Below the pieces are notes generated by a model. The model ran no database searches. It was not told the origin of the DNA and worked only from the letters and a program-made list of their open reading frames with translations. A program made the translations under genes and the position numbers. Shown piece by piece: positions 51,548-55,620 of a stretch of DNA of 55,620 bases. Source of the DNA: UBA11855 sp035297385 (lineage in GTDB: Archaea; Thermoproteota; Bathyarchaeia; Bathyarchaeales; Bathycorpusculaceae); NCBI GenBank assembly GCA_035297385.1, contig DATGZD010000046.1, positions 1 to 55,620 of the forward strand, given 5' to 3'. Within the stretch, counting starts at the first letter, position 1. Each line of letters starts with the position of its first letter.

Positions 51548-51667
51548 ATGAATCTGGGTAACAAGGGTCATTTTTACTTACTGAGAGCAAAAATACGTCA
51601 GTATCGACGAGATTATGGCGTATTCGTGTTGTGCATATTACAGATTCTTATAGCTGCGTCTGTGTAG
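51548..51667 (+). CDS. Possible 39-residue basic/hydrophobic small protein
   Basis: The frame MNLGNKGHFYLLRAKIRQYR continues RDYGVFVLCILQILIAASV. A basic first half is thus followed by a short hydrophobic C-terminal segment able to sit in a membrane. The AT-rich sequence ahead (AATAAACTTATC) could be a promoter. No family is recognised. Confidence 0.33.
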   Translation: MNLGNKGHFYLLRAKIRQYRRDYGVFVLCILQILIAASV

Positions 51668-51740
51668 GGATTCGTTTTAGCGATTCGTCATCTTTATCTA
51701 CCAAGTGGCAGTACTTTGATGCAAGCAATGGGAATACGGT

Positions 51741-52361
51741 ATGTCACACAAGCCTCAGTCTAAGGATGAAGCATTGGAAGCCTTAGATTTTGTTGTTAAC
51801 GTTTTGAAAGAACATGAGAAGGATCTTGACAAACTTATCGGCGAACTTGCTACTATAACAGGACAGATTGGCTCAACAAGCGAGTTAACAGGAAAAGTTG
51901 AAAAAATTGAGCAGAATGTCACAGACCTGCAATCGGAGATTAGTAACCTTATCAATTGTTTGTCAATCCGATCAACTCAACCATCAAATTCAATGATCTC
52001 ATTGATAAGTCGCGAAACAATGACGCCAATAGATACAGACGTCAATACTCCTAAAACTCTGACAGAGGTACAACGTATTGTTGCTCCAATCATGAAGTCT
52101 AGTTTTATTCCCAATATGCCAGTAATTCTTAGATGTAAACAATGGGATGACTTTCAGTCTTTGGCTTTTAAATCTCAAACAATGTCGTTTATGGTTAAAG
52201 AGGCTGAGCATACATTTCAGGTTGATGCGCTGAAGGATAACCAGATTATGACATACACGGGTGATTTGCCGAAAATTCCTGTTTTGTTGAAGATCTGGTT
52301 GATGAAACAGTTAAGTGTTGATGAGAAGAAAATTTTGGAAGGCGTTTTGGCTTTAGGCTAA
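51741..52361 (+). CDS. Uncharacterised coiled-coil protein
   Basis: The 206-residue soluble protein has an N-terminal helical, probably coiled-coil region (EHEKDLDKLIGELATITGQIG, then GKVEKIEQNVTDLQSEISNLI; about residues 25-75). A linker follows, then a compact C-terminal domain (KTLTEVQRIVAPIMKS to the end) with KIWLMKQLSVDEKKILEGVLALG. I recognise no family. It has an ATG start and a stand-alone position, and the codon use looks normal for the window. Related proteins, if found, would probably be limited to close relatives. Confidence 0.7.
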   Translation: MSHKPQSKDEALEALDFVVNVLKEHEKDLDKLIGELATITGQIGSTSELTGKVEKIEQNVTDLQSEISNLINCLSIRSTQPSNSMISLISRETMTPIDTDVNTPKTLTEVQRIVAPIMKSSFIPNMPVILRCKQWDDFQSLAFKSQTMSFMVKEAEHTFQVDALKDNQIMTYTGDLPKIPVLLKIWLMKQLSVDEKKILEGVLALG

Positions 52362-52459
52362 ACTTCTGTTTGTGTGTTTTTGTTGTCTTTTGATAGTTAT
52401 TTTTCGGTCTTATTTTGAATGCATAACCTTTATTAGAATATTATATCTTAAGCATCACG

Positions 52460-52561
52460 ATGCGCTTTGGAGGAATACCTGAGGTTGAAGGCACACCAAA
52501 CGAGCCAACAGAACTTTTTCCGTTTTCGAAGCCTTCTCCTTTCTCCTCGATGACGGATTGA
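52460..52561 (+). CDS. Possible 33-residue proline/serine-rich peptide
   Basis: MRFGGIPEVEGTPNEPTELF opens a 33-residue frame ending at TGA. The same frame continues beyond the TGA with similar Pro/Asn/Ser-rich composition. A TTTATTAG box (about 52428-52435) lies about 25 bases upstream, so the message could be leaderless. A 63-residue frame on the opposite strand over the same bases is an equally weak alternative. Confidence 0.25.
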   Translation: MRFGGIPEVEGTPNEPTELFPFSKPSPFSSMTD

Positions 52562-52634
52562 CTCTTTGGACAGCCAACAAACAATGACGTACCCTCCAAA
52601 ACACACCTAAGCCCCAACAATAAAGCTGACAACC

Positions 52635-52784
52635 ATGGATTACGAAAAAAAACTCACACGAAAAGAAGTATTAGAGGAAGTCGCTAAATTCCAAAAAAAT
52701 ATGGAAGAACTTAGATTAATCAGAGATGTCATAAATGACATTAGATACTATAGGCATATGATTCGTTTAAGACGTTTTGATTAA
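52635..52784 (+). CDS. Possible 49-residue charged helical protein
   Basis: The frame MDYEKKLTRKEVLEEVAKFQ continues with KNMEELRLIRDVINDIRYYR and ends RRFD. It is strongly charged and wholly helix-forming. No canonical zinc or catalytic motif is present. The composition is protein-like and the start is ATG, but no family is recognised. Confidence 0.5.
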   Translation: MDYEKKLTRKEVLEEVAKFQKNMEELRLIRDVINDIRYYRHMIRLRRFD

Positions 52785-52886
52785 GGTAATTCAAAGAATC
52801 TTCATTAATACTAAGCTTAATGATTTTTGCAGTTTACAATTAAAATACTGAACTCACACTGTTTTACTATTTTTGGACTCGAGAAA

Positions 52887-53660
52887 TCAGGAGCATGTTA
52901 CTCTTGCGTTGTCTATTCTATTGTGTTTTATAGCCTCACGAACAATAGCAAGCGCTACTTGTTCACCCATTTTTGCCAACGTGGCGACATCATCAGCATA
53001 GGCTTGGAATGATGCGTGCTCTTTGGTTCCTAAGAAAACTTCACGAATCTTACCGCTATGCATGGCTGTTTCTATGAGAAACCAAACATCAACGCCCCAG
53101 CCATCTGGAGGCTCATTATCAAGTAATTCTTTCCAGACTTTAGCTTTAGCCGCAACCTCTCCACTCAATGGTTGATCGAAATGTGCAAGTTCAGGAAAGA
53201 ACACACCGAGCAATGGTCTTGCAACTAGTTTTGTTACCCCAGCATCCCTTGGAGAACGCAGGTATGTTCCTCTTGACATATCATAATGATCCTCATCTAT
53301 TGCGCCAACAAGTTTATCGAGCCATTCACTAGTTAAATTCTTCAGGTCAGAGTCTAAAAACACGATAATGTCGGGTTTTTTTGCTAATGCTGCTTCTAAA
53401 CCAGCCTTCATCGCTGCACCTTTACCAGGATGCATACGTTTCTCGCTCATTACTACTTCTGCCCCATTTTCTTCTGCGATACTGCGTGTATCATCGGTCG
53501 AGTACCCATCGGCTAACACGATGCTTGGCTTATACTTACTCTGCTTAACGGCATCCATGCAAGCTTTTATTGTGCCAGCCTCATTCTTAGCTGGAAAAAT
53601 AACAGTAACTTTTGGTAGCGATCCTTTATGATTTTCCTTCATTTCAGAACCGATGCTCAC
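52887..53660 (-). CDS. GT2/GT81-type glycosyltransferase, glucosyl-3-phosphoglycerate-synthase-like
   Basis: This 257-residue GT-A glycosyltransferase shows TVIFPAKNEAGTIKACMDA near the N-terminus, the metal-binding DSD in IVFLDSDLKN, and QPLSGEVAAKAKVW. GWGVDVWFLIETAMHSGKIREVFLG is the acceptor-side pattern of glucosyl-3-phosphoglycerate synthases. It probably makes a phosphorylated glucosylglycerate-type solute or transfers sugar to a related acceptor. It begins with GTG after GAGGGAGAG. There is no phosphatase partner in the window. Confidence 0.8.
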   Translation of the reverse strand: MSIGSEMKENHKGSLPKVTVIFPAKNEAGTIKACMDAVKQSKYKPSIVLADGYSTDDTRSIAEENGAEVVMSEKRMHPGKGAAMKAGLEAALAKKPDIIVFLDSDLKNLTSEWLDKLVGAIDEDHYDMSRGTYLRSPRDAGVTKLVARPLLGVFFPELAHFDQPLSGEVAAKAKVWKELLDNEPPDGWGVDVWFLIETAMHSGKIREVFLGTKEHASFQAYADDVATLAKMGEQVALAIVREAIKHNRIDNARVTCS

Positions 53661-54030
53661 AAACTCTCCCTCTTAAAAGCTCATTAGATAACACATAATT
53701 TTCGCATATTTAAGTACCATGTCCTATACTTACAAACAAAACTAAAGATAGAAGTGAACCTTCATTATTTCAAATCTTCAATATTGTGAGAGAACAGAAA
53801 GCATGCAGTTACGCATAAGGTCATACTCCAACTATTTTTCTCTAGAGTAAGGTTTTATAATTGATCTTGCTATTGTGTTTCCAACGTCGCTGTTTACTAA
53901 GTGTGACTGATTATAGGTCTTGCTTAGTCAACAAATACCACTTAGTCTAATATTCTTAAGGTGCAGCACTCATGTTAGCCTTTGCTTAAATCCTTGCTGC
54001 ATCGTTTTGTCCGTTTGAAGCGGCGAAACG
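53661..54030. other. Spacer between the glycosyltransferase and grpE
   Basis: About 370 bases hold no recognisable gene. A TTTATAATT box at about 53854-53862 could start a long leader or a small RNA reading toward grpE. I see no conserved structure I can name. Confidence 0.35.
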
Positions 54031-54037
54031 TATATTT
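54031..54037 (+). promoter_or_regulatory. grpE: Promoter of grpE-dnaK
   Basis: TATATTT would start transcription near 54058, giving a leader of about 20 bases that holds GAGGGAT (54061-54067) before the ATG at 54078. It makes the upstream extension of the grpE frame to 53982 unlikely. Confidence 0.55.
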
Positions 54038-54077
54038 CAAACCATTAAAAATACGTCAACGAGGGATAAACGCCCTA

Positions 54078-54629
54078 ATGAGCGAACAGGAAGAACAACC
54101 CAACAATATTCAAAAACAGCTTGATGCTGAAAAACAACGTTCAGAGGAATACCTAAACCGACTTAAGTACTTGCAGGCAGACTTTGAGAACCTCAGAAAA
54201 CGCTGCGATCGTCAAGTAGAAGAGACCAAAAATTACGTTACTGAACGAATCATGCTTGACCTGCTAGATGTTGTTGACGAATTAGAATTAGCCGTCAGGA
54301 CAGGTGAAACATCACACGATGTAAAACTCTTAGTCGAGGGCGTTCAAATGACCTTAAAGAAGTTCAGAAAAGTTCTTGAGCGAGAAGGCGTATCGGCTAT
54401 AAAATGTGAAGGGCAAGTCTTCGATCCGATTAAGCACACTGCTATCGAAAAAGTTGAACGTGAAGGTGTCAAAGGCTGTATCGTTGGCGAAGAGGTCAGA
54501 AAAGGCTACATGATAAAAGGTAAGGTTATTCGACCTAGTGCAGTTAAAGTCGAAGTTGCCCCTCCAGAAGTATCAAGTTCACAAAACCAGAAAGAAAAAG
54601 AAAATGAAGAGAAAAAGAGGGAAGAATAA
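54078..54629 (+). CDS. grpE: Nucleotide exchange factor GrpE
   Basis: GrpE releases ADP from DnaK. The 183-residue protein has a charged N-terminal region and a long helix (KYLQADFENLRKRCDRQVEE). The C-terminal beta domain carries the conserved FDPIKHTAIEKVE, VGEEVRKGYMIKGKVIRPSAVKV. I chose the ATG at 54078 from the promoter and ribosome-binding site. dnaK follows two bases after its stop, forming a grpE-dnaK operon. In archaea this system is usually regarded as acquired from bacteria. Confidence 0.93.
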   Translation: MSEQEEQPNNIQKQLDAEKQRSEEYLNRLKYLQADFENLRKRCDRQVEETKNYVTERIMLDLLDVVDELELAVRTGETSHDVKLLVEGVQMTLKKFRKVLEREGVSAIKCEGQVFDPIKHTAIEKVEREGVKGCIVGEEVRKGYMIKGKVIRPSAVKVEVAPPEVSSSQNQKEKENEEKKREE

Positions 54630-54631
54630 AA

Positions 54632-55620
54632 ATGAGTAGTACAAAAACAGAAAAAGTATTAGGAATTGATTTAGGAACAACCAATTCAGCTGCGGCTATA
54701 TTCGAGGGCGGACGCGCCACCGTCATACCCAGTGCTGAAGGCCCCACAATGGCGGGCAAAATGTTCCCTTCAGTCGTTGCCTTCACTAAAGACGGGCAAC
54801 TATTGGTCGGCGAACCCGCTAAACGACAAGCCACAGCAAACCCCGAAGGAACAATTTTTGAAATAAAAAGAAAGATGGGAACCAACTACAAAGTAAACGT
54901 CTACGGGAAAGAGTACACGCCACAACAGATATCCGCGTTTATCCTACAAAAAATCAAGAAAGACGCGGAGACATATTTAGGCACACCAATCCGACGAGCA
55001 GTCATCACGGTACCAGCTCATTTTGATGATAATCAACGTCAAGCAACCAAAGATGCAGGTGAAATCGCAGGCTTCGAAGTGATGCGCATCATCAACGAGC
55101 CAACAGCTGCATGCCTTGCGTACGGTATTGATAAACTCGAAAAAGAGATGAAAATCTTAGTCTTCAGCTTCGGTGGTGGAACACACGATGTTACCATCAT
55201 GGATTTTGGTAAAGGAGTCTTTCAAGTCCTAAGTACCAGTGGAGATACACAACTTGGTGGCACAGATGTTGACAGAGCAGTGATGGATTATGTACTGGAT
55301 GAGTTTAAACGACAAACAGGCGTAGATATGACAAACGATAAAGCTGCCATGTCTCGACTTAAGGATGCTTCAGAAAAAGCAAAAATCGAACTCACAACTT
55401 TAATGTCAACAGATATCGATCTACCGTTTATTACAGCCGATAGCACCGGACCAAAACACTTGCACCTTACGTTAACACGCACGAAACTTGAATCTCTCGC
55501 ACAACCTATTGTACAAAAGACTCAAAGCACCATCATGAGAGCGTTACAAGATGCAAAGCTGACTCCTTCAGGCATAGATAAAATCATTCTTATCGGTGGT
55601 ATGACACGCATGCCGCTCGT
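54632..55620 (+). CDS. dnaK: Chaperone DnaK (Hsp70), N-terminal part, cut by the window edge
   Basis: About 330 residues of the ATPase domain are present. The phosphate-1 motif is GIDLGTTNSAAAIFEGG (residues 11-27), with AVITVPAHFDDNQRQATKDAGEIAGF and RIINEPTAACLAYG following. The phosphate-2 segment reads VFSFGGGTHDVTIMDFG where most bacteria have DLGGGTFDV. ILIGGMTRMPLV comes at the edge. The aspartate-to-serine and phenylalanine-to-histidine changes are odd for a bacterial DnaK but the glycines are intact. The substrate-binding half lies beyond 55620. Confidence 0.95.
   Translation, partial: MSSTKTEKVLGIDLGTTNSAAAIFEGGRATVIPSAEGPTMAGKMFPSVVAFTKDGQLLVGEPAKRQATANPEGTIFEIKRKMGTNYKVNVYGKEYTPQQISAFILQKIKKDAETYLGTPIRRAVITVPAHFDDNQRQATKDAGEIAGFEVMRIINEPTAACLAYGIDKLEKEMKILVFSFGGGTHDVTIMDFGKGVFQVLSTSGDTQLGGTDVDRAVMDYVLDEFKRQTGVDMTNDKAAMSRLKDASEKAKIELTTLMSTDIDLPFITADSTGPKHLHLTLTRTKLESLAQPIVQKTQSTIMRALQDAKLTPSGIDKIILIGGMTRMPL

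Noticed and set aside
52441..52632. 63-residue minus-strand frame
   Set aside because: It overlaps a plus-strand frame that has a plausible TATA box, and its composition gives no recognisable domain.
1..55620. CRISPR arrays, insertion sequences, transposases or phage genes
   Set aside because: No regularly spaced repeats, terminal inverted repeats or transposase/integrase motifs were found on either strand.

Overview
The window looks like a piece of an AT-rich archaeal chromosome. Short promoters have TTTATA-type boxes about 25 bases ahead of starts, TTG and GTG starts are frequent, the tRNA gene has no encoded CCA, and surface proteins carry a C-terminal membrane anchor. The gene content (cobalt-early corrin synthesis, branched-chain/aromatic amino acid uptake with indolepyruvate oxidoreductase, a benzoyl-CoA-reductase-like operon, GH57/TreT sugar metabolism, DnaK/GrpE) suggests an anaerobic, peptide- or aromatic-using lineage such as Bathyarchaeia. 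That assignment is an inference; no rRNA gene is present to settle it.

Layout. (1) 1-16404 is a tetrapyrrole island. A minus-strand run hemA, cbiX-cbiC fusion, cbiD, cbiE, cbiT, cbiL, cbiF, cbiG leads off the left edge. It is transcribed divergently from a plus-strand run: a domain-swapped CobQ/CbiA-like amidotransferase, sirC, hemB, hemC, cobA and hemD. Further right come the CobD/CobC-type aminotransferase-like gene and cbiB. Together they run from glutamyl-tRNA through uroporphyrinogen III and precorrin-2 to most of the corrin ring and the aminopropanol arm. (2) 16425-28026 holds a flippase-like membrane protein and one interleaved minus-strand cluster, livG-livF-paaK-iorA-iorB-livK-livH-livM-paaI, with an ACT-domain gene and a cupin gene on the other strand. 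It links amino acid import to oxidation of aryl-pyruvates and aryl-CoA chemistry. (3) 28158-38987 holds an SGNH hydrolase, a GH57-treY-malQ operon divergent from treT, and an M3 oligopeptidase. (4) 39198-45174 has two large anchored surface proteins around a tRNA-Lys. (5) 45242-51419 is a tight operon: NapH-like polyferredoxin, CcdA-like membrane protein, second NapH, one HgdB/Bcr-family reductase subunit, two ASKHA ATPases (BcrD-like and BcrA-like) and a ferredoxin. (6) 51420-55620 has small or unknown genes, a glucosyl-3-phosphoglycerate-synthase-like glycosyltransferase, grpE and the first part of dnaK.

Three things stand out. Six otherwise intact genes (cbiD, the amidotransferase, the flippase, the SGNH hydrolase, treY and the Bcr-like ferredoxin) have their expected N-terminus encoded but no ATG, GTG or TTG to start it. 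At or near the expected place sits ACG, CTG or ATA/ATT. Second, IorA has about 137 residues carrying four [4Fe-4S] motifs inserted inside its thiamine-diphosphate domain. Third, the Bcr-like operon pairs both ATPase types with only one active-site-type subunit and with two membrane polyferredoxins flanking a CcdA-like protein.
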